Assembly (NCBI GenBank): GCA_965200775.1
Contig: OZ241383.1
Span: forward strand, 1,984,001-2,048,000
DNA length: 64,000 nt
Source of the DNA: Poriferisocius sp965200775
GTDB taxonomy: Bacteria > Actinomycetota > Acidimicrobiia > Acidimicrobiales > Bin134
Direction: 5' to 3'
This document shows, piece by piece, positions 9,193 to 17,722 of the stretch. Position 1 is the first letter of the stretch; each line of letters opens with the position of its first letter. Both the position numbers and the translations under genes were made by a program. Below the pieces are notes generated by a model. That model saw nothing but the letters and a program-made list of their open reading frames with translations, was not told where the DNA came from and searched no databases.

Positions 9193-11505
9193 TCAGCGAC
9201 AAATCCCTTCCTCGGCCAGGGCCTCCACCTCGTCGGGGGTCATTCCCAGCACCTCCCCCAGCACCTCAACGGTATCGGCCCCCAGCAGAGGCGACGGGCC
9301 TGCGGTGCAGGTGGGGGTGAGACCGAAACGAATGGGGTTGGCCACGTGGGTCTCCCGGCCCACCACCGGATGCTCCAGCACATCGAAGGCACCCCGAACC
9401 CTCAGATGTTCGTCGCCCAGGTGGTCGAAGGGCCCCATCACCGCCATGGCAGACACTCCGGCAGCCTGGAGTCGCTCGGCCCGGTCGGCAGCCCCACCTT
9501 CTGCCACCCACGCCGCCACCGCTGCGTCGACTGCCTCGACATCGGCCAGCCGGTCGGCGGTGGTCGGCCAGCGGTTCTGTATCCCCATCACCTCGCAGCA
9601 CCGGTCCCACGACTCGTCGTCGGAGCACACCACCGCCACCCAGTCGTCGTCGCCACTCGCCCGATACACGTCGTGGGGAGCGAAGGTTGCCGACCGGTTT
9701 CCCTGGGGTTGGGGGTCGGCACCCTCGGCCACCGAGGCCATGTACACCTCACCGATGAGGTAGGCAGCGGCTTCGGTTTGGGCCATGTCGATGAGCTGGC
9801 CCTGCCCTGTTCGCCGCTTGTGATCTATGGCGGCCAGCACCGCCACGGCCAGCAGCTTGCCGGCGATGTGATCGGGATGATTCAGCGAGGTGGCACACGG
9901 GTAGGGCACGTCGGCGTGGTTCCACAGCCAGTGGGCCCCGGCAAAACCGGCGTTGAGCGGCCCGTAGGCCGGCATCCTGCCCATCGGCCCGCCCCGGCCA
10001 TAACCCTGGGAGCACACGTACACCAGATCGGGGCGAACCTTCGCCATGTCGTCCCACCCCAGGCCGAGCTTGTCGAGCGACCCGCCCCGCAGGTTCTCGG
10101 CCACCACATCGGCGGCCATGAACAGCTCGAGGGCCAGCTCCCGGCCCCGCTGCGTGGCCACGTTGATGGCCACCGACCGCCGCCCTCGGCTCTCGGCGTT
10201 GAACGGGAACGCCTTGTTGAGGTCGCCACGGCCCGCGAACCGCAGCGAATCGGGGTGGACGGTGGACTCGATCTTGATGACATCGGCCCCCAGCTCGTAC
10301 AGCATCCAGGTGGCTTCGGGCACCACCGCGGCGACACCGAACTCCACCACCCGCACCCCCGACAGCAGCAGGCTGCCATCCACGGAACCGCCGCCGGAAT
10401 CAGGGGTTGGCCCAGGTGCCCACGGGTCTTGATCGGGACGGGCCCCGAAACGGATTGGCGATTCGGCCGGGGCCGGGGCCGGACGGCGCACTCCGGCCGG
10501 TGTGGCCGAGAGCAACCACGGGGCGTTGGGAACCGGCAGCCCCTCCGATCCCTCGACATCGTGGCGGAAGAACCCCCGACCAACCACCTGGGGATGGACG
10601 GCGAACTCCCCGGGCGACTGGATGGCACCGATGGTGGTGCCGGCTTCGAGGCCGTGCTCGAACAAGTCGGCCCGGTCCCGCTGCGACAGGATCTCGTCGG
10701 CCACCATGTGGATCACATCCCGGTTGGTTGCCCGAAATACCCCGTCGGCCCACTCCGGGCCGGACAGGGTTTCGGGGTGGCCCAGCACCTCCACGAAGCC
10801 TTTCCACTGGGCGGGGGTGCCGATCACGGTGCGCACCCAACCGTCGCGAGCGGGGAATATCCAGTAGTTACCGTCGGCGTTGCGGCGACCCGCGGCGGGC
10901 AGCTCGGGAAAGTGCGGCACGTAGTCGGGTATCAGCACCGACCACGGGTTCAGCCCGCCGAGGGCTGCTTCCTGCACGCTCAGCTCCACCACCTGGCCTC
11001 GCCCGTGGTGGCGCCGGTCCATCACAGCGGCCAACCCGCCGAGGGCGCCTTGTACCGAGGCGCAGTCGTGGGCGATGTAACCGGGGTGCCAGCACGGCGA
11101 CCGGTCCCGGAAACCCGACAGGTACTGGCCCCCCGACGAGGCGAAGGCCACCAGCGGCTCCAGCTTCCACCCGGCTCGGGGACCGGTGAGACCCATGTCG
11201 GTTAGCGCCACCACCACCAACCGAGGGTGGTCGCCGGTCAGGTCGTCAAGGGGCAGGCCGGTGTTGTCGATGAGCATGTCAGCCGCCGCGACCAGCGAAT
11301 CCCACTCGGTGGGGTCGCCCGGAGCCTTGTTGGCGTTGCGATACGCGTGGGCCAGGTCGTCGGGGTCGGGGCTTGGCGGCACCCGGACCACCTCGGCCCC
11401 CAGGTCACCCAGTATCCGGGCGCACAGGGCACCCCTCATGTCGGTGTGGTCCACCACCCGTAAACCGGCCAGTAGGCCGGGGCTTGTGTGATCGCGGGTG
11501 CTCAC
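9193..11505 (-). CDS. fused double-domain class III CoA-transferase (CaiB/BaiF family)
   Basis: 770 residues from the GTG at 11505-11503, which overlaps the stop of the upstream hydratase gene (GTGA). A longer open frame upstream lies inside that hydratase gene and was rejected. Two CaiB/BaiF modules are in tandem: about 8-370 and about 400-770. Each has the conserved Rossmann entry (LGAEVVRV; LGADVIKIE) and an Asp at the catalytic-loop position (YIAHDCAS; NHPDHIAG). Class III enzymes move CoA between acids through aspartyl-CoA intermediates. Fusion of two modules gives a covalently linked pseudo-dimer. The substrate is unknown; the neighbours suggest activation of an acid before beta-oxidation-type steps. 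Confidence 0.9.
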   Translation of the reverse strand: MSTRDHTSPGLLAGLRVVDHTDMRGALCARILGDLGAEVVRVPPSPDPDDLAHAYRNANKAPGDPTEWDSLVAAADMLIDNTGLPLDDLTGDHPRLVVVALTDMGLTGPRAGWKLEPLVAFASSGGQYLSGFRDRSPCWHPGYIAHDCASVQGALGGLAAVMDRRHHGRGQVVELSVQEAALGGLNPWSVLIPDYVPHFPELPAAGRRNADGNYWIFPARDGWVRTVIGTPAQWKGFVEVLGHPETLSGPEWADGVFRATNRDVIHMVADEILSQRDRADLFEHGLEAGTTIGAIQSPGEFAVHPQVVGRGFFRHDVEGSEGLPVPNAPWLLSATPAGVRRPAPAPAESPIRFGARPDQDPWAPGPTPDSGGGSVDGSLLLSGVRVVEFGVAAVVPEATWMLYELGADVIKIESTVHPDSLRFAGRGDLNKAFPFNAESRGRRSVAINVATQRGRELALELFMAADVVAENLRGGSLDKLGLGWDDMAKVRPDLVYVCSQGYGRGGPMGRMPAYGPLNAGFAGAHWLWNHADVPYPCATSLNHPDHIAGKLLAVAVLAAIDHKRRTGQGQLIDMAQTEAAAYLIGEVYMASVAEGADPQPQGNRSATFAPHDVYRASGDDDWVAVVCSDDESWDRCCEVMGIQNRWPTTADRLADVEAVDAAVAAWVAEGGAADRAERLQAAGVSAMAVMGPFDHLGDEHLRVRGAFDVLEHPVVGRETHVANPIRFGLTPTCTAGPSPLLGADTVEVLGEVLGMTPDEVEALAEEGICR

Positions 11506-12290
11506 CGGATGCGGGGTTCGATGCGGGTTTGTTCCTTGATTCCTCGGGCCTTCTCGGTGATGGTCTCCTCGGCCCCGGCCAGGCTCAGGTAGGCGACCCC
11601 GCTGTTCATGGCGTTGGCCAGCGTGGTGGCCTGGGCGGTCCACAGCCCCCTCATGGTGGCCTCGATTGCCACAGGTTCGGGAGCGGATGCGATGGCCTCG
11701 GCACACCATCGGGCCGCTTCCATCAGCTCGCCGTGCGGCACCACCTCCTGCACCAGCCCGATCTGGAAGGCCCGCTGGGCCGACATGCGCTCGTGACGCC
11801 CGAGCAGCGACATCCGCATAATCTCCCCCAGCGGCATCCGCTGGAGCATGAACATGGGTTCGTTCACCGCGGCCATGCCGTGGCTCACGTGGGGGTCGAA
11901 GAAGGTGGCGTGGTCGGCGGCGATGATGAACTCCACCTCCCCCAGCAGGTAGAAGGCACCCCCGGCGGCCAGGCCGTTCACCGCGGCGATTACCGGGCGC
12001 CAGTAGTCGTTCGATTTGGGGCCGACCGCCGAAATCGGGTCGTCCACCATGAACGGCGAGTTGGGCTGTTTCCATGACCCGGTGATGTCCACCCCGGAAC
12101 TGAACGCCCGCTCCCCGGTAGCGGTGAGGATCACGCACCGCACGTCGTCGTTGTAGCGGAGGTGGGCCCAGAGGGCTCGCAACTCCTCACACGAGGTGTT
12201 GTCCATGGCGTTGAGCCGCTCGGGACGGTTCAACGTGACCACCGCCACCCCGTCGGACTCCTCGTACAGCAGGTTCTCGTAGCTCGGCAC
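11502..12290 (-). CDS. enoyl-CoA hydratase/isomerase family protein
   Basis: 262 residues from an ATG. It is a crotonase-fold protein: NRPERLNAMD at ~20-29, the first oxyanion-hole segment FSSGVDITG near 62-71, and the second AAVNGLAAGGAFYLLGEVEFIIA near 102-124. The catalytic Glu pair of classical hydratases is not cleanly visible, so it could be an isomerase, hydrolase or hydratase. Its stop is fused to the CoA-transferase start through GTGA, implying translational coupling. The operon proceeds to the CoA-transferase and epimerase. Confidence 0.9.
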   Translation of the reverse strand: MPSYENLLYEESDGVAVVTLNRPERLNAMDNTSCEELRALWAHLRYNDDVRCVILTATGERAFSSGVDITGSWKQPNSPFMVDDPISAVGPKSNDYWRPVIAAVNGLAAGGAFYLLGEVEFIIAADHATFFDPHVSHGMAAVNEPMFMLQRMPLGEIMRMSLLGRHERMSAQRAFQIGLVQEVVPHGELMEAARWCAEAIASAPEPVAIEATMRGLWTAQATTLANAMNSGVAYLSLAGAEETITEKARGIKEQTRIEPRIR

Positions 12291-12423
12291 GGCCCGAATC
12301 GTAGCCGTCCGGTTGGCGCGGCCCGCCTGCCCACCCGTTTCAGATGGCCCCGACTCAGCCGGGCCAACCCTGAGGGATGGCTGGATGCGACCGATTTACC
12401 GCTCGCCACTACCATCGCCGCCC

Positions 12424-13296
12424 ATGGACATCGGAAGAATCGGATTGTGGCAAGGCGTGCTCGACCAGCAACCCTCGAGCCGGGTGCGGGAGGTGGTGGC
12501 CGAGATTGAGGAGATGGGCTGGCCCACGGTGTGGATTCCCGAGGCGGTTGGACGTGATCCGTTCGTGTCGGCCTCGGTCATGCTGGAGGCCTCCACCACG
12601 CTGAAGGTGGCCACCGGGATAGTGCAGATACACGCCCGCCACCCCATGACCACCGCTGCAGCCCAAAAGACAGTGGCGGAGGCGTTCGACAACCGGTTCC
12701 TGCTCGGCATCGGGGTGAGCCACGGCCCGTTCATCGAGGGTATCCGCAAGCTGGACTACTCCAAGCCCTACTCCTTCATGGTGGAGTACCTGAACGAGAT
12801 GGAGGGGGCCATGTTCATGGCGGCCGAACCGTCGGAGGAACCGCCTGTGGTTCTGGCAGCACTGGGGCCCAAGATGCTGGCCTTGGCCGCCGAGCGCACC
12901 GCCGGTGCCCACCCCTACTTCGTGCCACCCGAGCACACCGCTCTGGCCCGGGAGATCATGGGGCCCGACGCCCTTTTGGCTCCCGAACAGAAGGTGTGCC
13001 TGGAAACCGATCCCGAGGCGGCCCGGGAACTGGCTCGGGAGAACATGGCCTTGTATCTGGGGCTTCCCAACTACGTGAACAACCTGCACCGGCTGGGTTT
13101 CACCGAGGCAGACACCACAGAGATTTCCGACCGTTTGGTGGACGCCATCGTGGCCTGGGGGGACGAGGAAGCCATCGCCGCCCGGGTCCGGGCCCACAAC
13201 GACGCCGGGGCCGATCATGTGGCCGTGCAGGTGCTCGCTCCCCGAGGCCAACTCCCGGTGGCCCAATGGCGAGCCCTGGCCGACGCCCTTCTATAG
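12424..13296 (+). CDS. LLM class F420-dependent oxidoreductase (TIGR03620-like)
   Basis: 290 residues from the ATG at 12424, opening MDIGRIGLWQG; the open frame continues further upstream but without the fold. This is a luciferase-like TIM barrel with VWIPEAVGRDPF, VATGIVQIHARHP and GIGVSHGPFIEGIRKLDYSKPYSFM, which resembles the TIGR03620 actinobacterial subfamily. Such enzymes take hydride from F420H2 (or, less often, FMN) to oxidise or reduce hydrophobic substrates. Next on the same strand, 9 bp away, is an SDR gene, so the pair is probably an operon. Confidence 0.87.
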   Translation: MDIGRIGLWQGVLDQQPSSRVREVVAEIEEMGWPTVWIPEAVGRDPFVSASVMLEASTTLKVATGIVQIHARHPMTTAAAQKTVAEAFDNRFLLGIGVSHGPFIEGIRKLDYSKPYSFMVEYLNEMEGAMFMAAEPSEEPPVVLAALGPKMLALAAERTAGAHPYFVPPEHTALAREIMGPDALLAPEQKVCLETDPEAARELARENMALYLGLPNYVNNLHRLGFTEADTTEISDRLVDAIVAWGDEEAIAARVRAHNDAGADHVAVQVLAPRGQLPVAQWRALADALL

Positions 13297-13305
13297 TTCA
13301 CCGCC

Positions 13306-14241
13306 ATGAGCAAGATTTGTGAAGGACGGGTGGCAGTTGTCACCGGCGCTGGTCGGGGCATCGGGCGGGAATACGCCCTGATGCTGGCAGAGCAGGGTGC
13401 CAAGGTGGTGGTGAACGACCTGGGCGCCGAAGCCGACGGCCGGGGTGACGATTCCGGGCCAGCCAACGAGGTGGTGGAACAGATCAGGGCCATGGGGGGC
13501 GAGGCGGTGGTCAACGGCGCCGACGTGAGCGACTTCGACGCCGCCCGGGAGATGATCCACCAAGCCATCGACACATTTGGAACGCTGGACATCCTCATCA
13601 ACAACGCCGGCATCCTGCGGGACCGCATGGTGTTCTCGATGAGCGAGGAAGACTGGGACGCGGTGGTGAAGGTTCACCTCAAGGGCACGTACGCCCCCGC
13701 TCACCACGCCGCTACCTGGTGGAGGGAGCAGACCAAGGCCGGACGCAGCTTCGACGCCCGGATCATCAACACATCCTCCCCGTCGGGCATCTTCGGCAAC
13801 GTAGGCCAGACCAACTACGGCGCCGCCAAGGCGGGCATCGCCGCTTTCACGGTGATCTCGGCCATGGAGCTGGTCCGCTACGGGGTCACGGTGAACTGCA
13901 TCGCCCCCAGCGCCTACACCCGGCTCACCGCCCCGCTCATGGGCGGCGACCAGATCTCCGATGAGGCCCTGGAGACCCTGTCACCTCGGTGGATCGCCCC
14001 CCTGGCCGTGTGGCTGTGCAGCCCTGAGGCATCCAACGTCACCGGTCGGGTGTGGCTGGCGGGTAGCCGTTCGGTGGCCATCGCCGAGGGTTGGGTGCGG
14101 GGGCCGTCGGCCGAGCTCGACTCACAGGACCCTGCTGTCCTCGGCCCCATCGTGGCCGACCTGATGGCCCAAGCCGAGCTGAACGCCGACATGGGCGGCA
14201 ACCCCACCGAGGGACCCGGCCGCCCCGGCAAGGAAATCTGA
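13306..14241 (+). CDS. SDR family oxidoreductase, multifunctional-enzyme-like 3-hydroxyacyl-CoA dehydrogenase type
   Basis: 311 residues. A classical SDR: TGAGRGIGREYALMLAEQGAKVVVNDLG for NAD(P) binding, NNAGILRD at ~102, and the Tyr-x-x-x-Lys pair in NYGAAKAG. The opening sequence and the inserted GDDSGPANEVVEQI segment resemble the dehydrogenase part of peroxisomal multifunctional enzyme 2 and its bacterial relatives, which act on 3-hydroxyacyl-CoA. Nine base pairs behind an F420-type oxidoreductase. It probably catalyses a 3-hydroxyacyl-CoA oxidation, but this is family-level inference. Confidence 0.88.
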   Translation: MSKICEGRVAVVTGAGRGIGREYALMLAEQGAKVVVNDLGAEADGRGDDSGPANEVVEQIRAMGGEAVVNGADVSDFDAAREMIHQAIDTFGTLDILINNAGILRDRMVFSMSEEDWDAVVKVHLKGTYAPAHHAATWWREQTKAGRSFDARIINTSSPSGIFGNVGQTNYGAAKAGIAAFTVISAMELVRYGVTVNCIAPSAYTRLTAPLMGGDQISDEALETLSPRWIAPLAVWLCSPEASNVTGRVWLAGSRSVAIAEGWVRGPSAELDSQDPAVLGPIVADLMAQAELNADMGGNPTEGPGRPGKEI

Positions 14242-14272
14242 GCCACGCGGTCGGCCGCCGGGACGCCGGCGG

Positions 14273-15328
14273 CTAGAGGTCTACCACCCGGCAGCGGACC
14301 TCGGGCTCGTGGGCGGCGTCCACCCAGCGCAGGGCGAGGCCGCCTCGGGCGTGGCCCGCGGTGTCCAGCCAGTTGGGATGGTTGGGATTGCGCCGGGCCA
14401 CCACAACCCGCACCGTGCCGTCTGCTTCGACGGCGGCGGTGTGGTGGTTGAGGCTGGTCGGGTAGTGCTCGAAGTCCAGAGACTCCAGCCAGTGGTTGCC
14501 GATCTGGATGTTCCAGTACTCGCACTCCGGGGGCTCGAACTCGATGATCCAGGCCTGGTCGGGGCCTAGGTCGAAGTAGCCGTAGTTGTACGACGTGTCG
14601 GGATCGCCCTGAGCGAACGCCAGGAGCTGGGGATCGATCGGCCTGATCTGGTGGGGATGGGAAGCGAAACTGGCCGTCCAGCCCAGGAACTGATCCACCA
14701 CCGCGGCCACAACGAAACCCGCTCGGCCCAGCGCGCCGGCCAGCCGCTCGGGGACTACCGGATGGGGCGGGTCGCCCGAGTCGGTCCGCTCCAGGGTCAG
14801 CTCGGCGGGAGTCTGGCGGGGACGGTCGAGCAGGGTCTGGCGGATGGTCAGCGAGTTGGTGCCCTCCTTCATGGCGAGCCACGCGCTCTGTTGAGGCTCG
14901 GTGCTGATTACCACCTCGAAGTTCCCATCGGGGTCGATCACGAGGTCTTCGGTGGTGAGGTAGCTGTCCCGGATGAGGCCCTCAGGGGTGCCCAACCCGC
15001 CGCTGAACGCTCCCATGCGGATGGAGTGGGCGTCGTTCAGGCGACCCCGCAGCCGGTAGCTGAAACGGGGCGACAGCCGGGCGCCGCCATAGGCGTAGTC
15101 GGGGTTGTCCAGGCCAATCTTGACCCCGGACTGGTTGAGGATGGCCCGGGCCGGGTCGGCCTCCTCCAGGTTGGCTTGAAGGAAGTTGCGGGCCAGGCGC
15201 GTCACGTAGCGCAGCCCCTCGGCCCGGTCTAAGTCGTCGTCGGGGGAGGCATCCAGCACCTTCCGGCCGGCGTCTCGAAGGGCGTCGCAGAACTCGTCCC
15301 AGCTTCGGGCCAGATCGATCTCGCTCAT
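14273..15328 (-). CDS. DUF1214 domain-containing protein
   Basis: 351 residues from an ATG. The N-terminus (SWDEFCDALRDAGRKVLD) is helical. The body carries DUF1214 (PF06742)-type beta segments such as YRLRGRLNDAHSIRMGAFSGG and EYWNIQIGNHWLESLDFEHYPTSLNHHTA. The family has no proven enzymatic role; members are often near lipid or steroid metabolic genes. It is downstream of a sulfotransferase-family gene on the same strand with 67 bp between them, so co-transcription is plausible. Function unknown. Confidence 0.8.
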   Translation of the reverse strand: MSEIDLARSWDEFCDALRDAGRKVLDASPDDDLDRAEGLRYVTRLARNFLQANLEEADPARAILNQSGVKIGLDNPDYAYGGARLSPRFSYRLRGRLNDAHSIRMGAFSGGLGTPEGLIRDSYLTTEDLVIDPDGNFEVVISTEPQQSAWLAMKEGTNSLTIRQTLLDRPRQTPAELTLERTDSGDPPHPVVPERLAGALGRAGFVVAAVVDQFLGWTASFASHPHQIRPIDPQLLAFAQGDPDTSYNYGYFDLGPDQAWIIEFEPPECEYWNIQIGNHWLESLDFEHYPTSLNHHTAAVEADGTVRVVVARRNPNHPNWLDTAGHARGGLALRWVDAAHEPEVRCRVVDL

Positions 15329-15395
15329 CTCCTGTCCTTTCCGCGTTCCGGTGTCATCGAACCATGGTCGTCAAACCCGCGAAGGGCTGACACCG

Positions 15396-16541
15396 CTAGT
15401 TCTCCAGCGCCACCCCGCAGGTCTCGATGTAGCCGGCGTAACGCTCGTAAATCACCTCGGCCTGCAACCCGAACTGTTCGGGGCTGTAATCGTGGATGCC
15501 GTGCTCGCCCCTGGGGTGGTCGGCCGACCATTGGGCCACTGCCTGCTCGGTGGTGTCGTCGAACCGGTAGCCGAACCGGTCGCAGATGACGGCTACACAG
15601 CCCAGGGGGTCGGCTTGGAAATCGGCGAAGTGCAGGTCGTAGAACTGGCTGTCGCGCCCGGCCCGGGCGACCAGCATCCTCTCGATGCCCCGGGCCCACA
15701 GCTCGGTCTGCTCGGCGCCGAGAGCGAAGTCGTCGGGATGCTCCTCGAATCCCCGGCGATTCGCCGAGGTGAGGCTGCACACCGAGGCCACCGCCTTCAG
15801 AGGGTCCCGATGGGTCATCACCACGTTGGCGTCGGGGTAGGTCTCGAACAGCGCCTCGGGAGCGAACAGGTGGCTCGGGTCCTTCAGCACCCAACCGGTG
15901 TCGGGTTCGTCGGCCCCGATGAGGCCGATGCTGCGCCGGTGCTGGGCGTAGGCCCGACCCATGTCGCAGCCCGCCCACCACGCCGAGTAGGTGGGAATGC
16001 GAAAGATGCACTCAAAGGTCACGCTGGCGAACGACTGGCGGAACAGGTTCCAGCACTCGTCCACCAACTCGGCCGACTGGAGGTGGATGGCGGCCATCTC
16101 CGGGGACATCTCGGCGATGGCGTCGGTTTTGGCCTTGCAAGCGGTGTAGGCGTCGATCTGCTCCCACAGGTGGCGGGGCGGACGGACCTGTGGCGTCTCG
16201 GCCAGCCACAGCTCCAGCCCCTGGAAGTGAGGGCCGGCCGCCATGAGCTGGTGCAGGGCGGTGGTGCCGGTGCGGGGTAGGCCGATTATCACCAGTGGCT
16301 TCTCGATGGCGGCGTCGGCGGCGTCGGGACGGGCCTTCAGGCCGGCTTCGGCGCTGAGCCGTCCGACGAGGGCCTGGGTGATGATCTCGGAAATGGCGAA
16401 GCGGCCCACATCGGTCATGTTCGCTTCGGCCTCCAGCGACTCCACCAGCACGGCCAAGCCTTCCCGGTAGTCGTCGCTTCCGAAGTCGTCCAGCCCGGTT
16501 CTGTCGGTGGCCGCCTCGTGCAGTTGCTCTGTCCGAATCAT
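15396..16541 (-). CDS. sulfotransferase family protein
   Basis: 381 residues from an ATG. The 5'-phosphosulfate-binding loop is seen as VIIGLPRTGTTALHQLM (~84-100). The 3'-phosphate-binding region (VVMTHRDPLKAVASVCSL) and the distal HYSPEQFGL-like C-terminus match the Sulfotransfer_3 family. Members transfer sulfate from PAPS to hydroxyl groups, but many actinobacterial homologues have no known substrate. It lies upstream of the DUF1214 gene and 21 bp downstream of an LLM oxidoreductase, so all three minus-strand genes probably form one transcript. Confidence 0.88.
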   Translation of the reverse strand: MIRTEQLHEAATDRTGLDDFGSDDYREGLAVLVESLEAEANMTDVGRFAISEIITQALVGRLSAEAGLKARPDAADAAIEKPLVIIGLPRTGTTALHQLMAAGPHFQGLELWLAETPQVRPPRHLWEQIDAYTACKAKTDAIAEMSPEMAAIHLQSAELVDECWNLFRQSFASVTFECIFRIPTYSAWWAGCDMGRAYAQHRRSIGLIGADEPDTGWVLKDPSHLFAPEALFETYPDANVVMTHRDPLKAVASVCSLTSANRRGFEEHPDDFALGAEQTELWARGIERMLVARAGRDSQFYDLHFADFQADPLGCVAVICDRFGYRFDDTTEQAVAQWSADHPRGEHGIHDYSPEQFGLQAEVIYERYAGYIETCGVALEN

Positions 16542-16562
16542 CGGATCATGACTGAGGGTGGC

Positions 16563-17435
16563 TCACTGGGCGGCGGCGTGGAGCTGGGCGCCGAAGGCCT
16601 TCATCGTCTCGGCGGTGTCGTTGAAGAACAGGAACGAGGGGACGATAAGCCGGTGGACCCCCAGCTCGGCTCCCTCCTGGACCAGCCCCGCTGGGTCGTC
16701 CATCGGCGTGTCGGGCAGGCCCACCGTGATCTCGATGTCCTCGGGATTCCGGTTGGCGGCTGCCGCTTCCTGGCGCATCTCGTCGATGAGGTCGGCAATG
16801 GACACGTCCTCCCTCGGTCCAGGCCAGAACCCGTCGCCCAGCCGTCCGGCCCGGCGAGCCGCGGCCCTTGAGTGGCCGCCGATCACGATGGGAACCCTCC
16901 CGTTGGCCGGCTTGGGGTTCACGCTTACCCCCGAGAACGAGGCGTGATCGCTGGAGTAGGAAACGCTGTTGCCGTCCCACAGCGCTCGCATGGCACCGAT
17001 GTAGTCGTCAGTCCGTTGACCTCGGCGCTCCCAGGGGATGCCCAGTGCCTCGAACTCCTCCTTGAGCCAGCCCACGCCGATCCCGAGGGTGACCCGACCT
17101 CCCGACATGCTGTCGAGCGTTCCCAGCGCCTTGGCCAGCACCACCGGGTTCCGCTGGGGCAGGATCAAGATGCCGGTGCCCAGGCGCAGATTTTGTGTGG
17201 CCGACGCCACCCAGGTGAGCCATATGAGCGGGTCGGGCAATGGAGCGTCGGCGGTCATCGCCATCTTGCCCGACGGGTCGTACGGGTATTGCGACACGTA
17301 GTCGTCGGGGTAAACCACGTGCTCCACCGTCCATATCGAGTCGAACCCGGCCGCCTCGGCGGCCTGGCCGAACTCAACCGCTCCCGGTGCGGTGGTCCAG
17401 TGGAGGATGTTTGCGAAACCGACTCCGAACTTCAT
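16563..17435 (-). CDS. LLM class F420-dependent oxidoreductase (TIGR03619-like)
   Basis: 290 residues from the ATG at 17435, where MKFGVGFANILHWT starts the barrel; 17 extra codons upstream were left out. Luciferase-like features are GFDSIWTVEHVVYP, GTGILILPQRNPVVLAKAL and VTLGIGVGWLKEEFEALG, matching the TIGR03619 subfamily. It probably uses F420 for a redox step on a lipid-like or xenobiotic substrate. It is the first gene of a minus-strand unit with the sulfotransferase and DUF1214 genes, and diverges from serA across ~290 bp of regulatory DNA. Confidence 0.88.
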   Translation of the reverse strand: MKFGVGFANILHWTTAPGAVEFGQAAEAAGFDSIWTVEHVVYPDDYVSQYPYDPSGKMAMTADAPLPDPLIWLTWVASATQNLRLGTGILILPQRNPVVLAKALGTLDSMSGGRVTLGIGVGWLKEEFEALGIPWERRGQRTDDYIGAMRALWDGNSVSYSSDHASFSGVSVNPKPANGRVPIVIGGHSRAAARRAGRLGDGFWPGPREDVSIADLIDEMRQEAAAANRNPEDIEITVGLPDTPMDDPAGLVQEGAELGVHRLIVPSFLFFNDTAETMKAFGAQLHAAAQ

Positions 17436-17607
17436 GGCGACCCAGCGTAGGGGAATGGCAAGGCGACTGACTCTCCGGACGCTCAACCGCAGCGCCGCGA
17501 ACCAATCCCCGGCGCTCAGTGGTCCGCCGGATGGCCGCTCGACCGCAACGCTTCTCGCTGCCCTCCAATCCGTCTGGCGTGACGGCGGGGATGGCGGTAA
17601 CGTGAAT

Positions 17608-17618
17608 GGAACAGTTCC
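17608..17618. promoter_or_regulatory. short palindrome in the serA upstream region
   Basis: In the 287-bp divergent interval between the LLM gene and serA sits the perfect palindrome GGAACAGTTCC, followed at once by CCGC-TAT-GCGG. Two overlapping dyads of this size suggest a transcription-factor site; GGAAC/GTTCC half-sites are seen in some IclR-type operators. No regulator gene is adjacent. The remainder of the interval shows nothing recognisable. Confidence 0.3.
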
Positions 17619-17722
17619 GCTATGCGGTACATCAAACGGACGGCACCACGGTGCGGCGCGGAGGATGAGCCCGGAACGAATCTCTCTCGGGACATCGAGC
17701 TGCCCACCATGGAGACCCAGAT

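Noticed and set aside
9157..11205. Long 682-codon open frame on the + strand opposite the CoA-transferase
   Set aside because: It is the antisense shadow of a high-GC gene with clear CaiB motifs; its translation is rich in Gly/His/Arg and has no fold signature.
11506..12138. N-terminal extension of the CoA-transferase frame
   Set aside because: It overlaps the hydratase gene on the same strand; the GTG coupled to the hydratase stop gives the correct protein.
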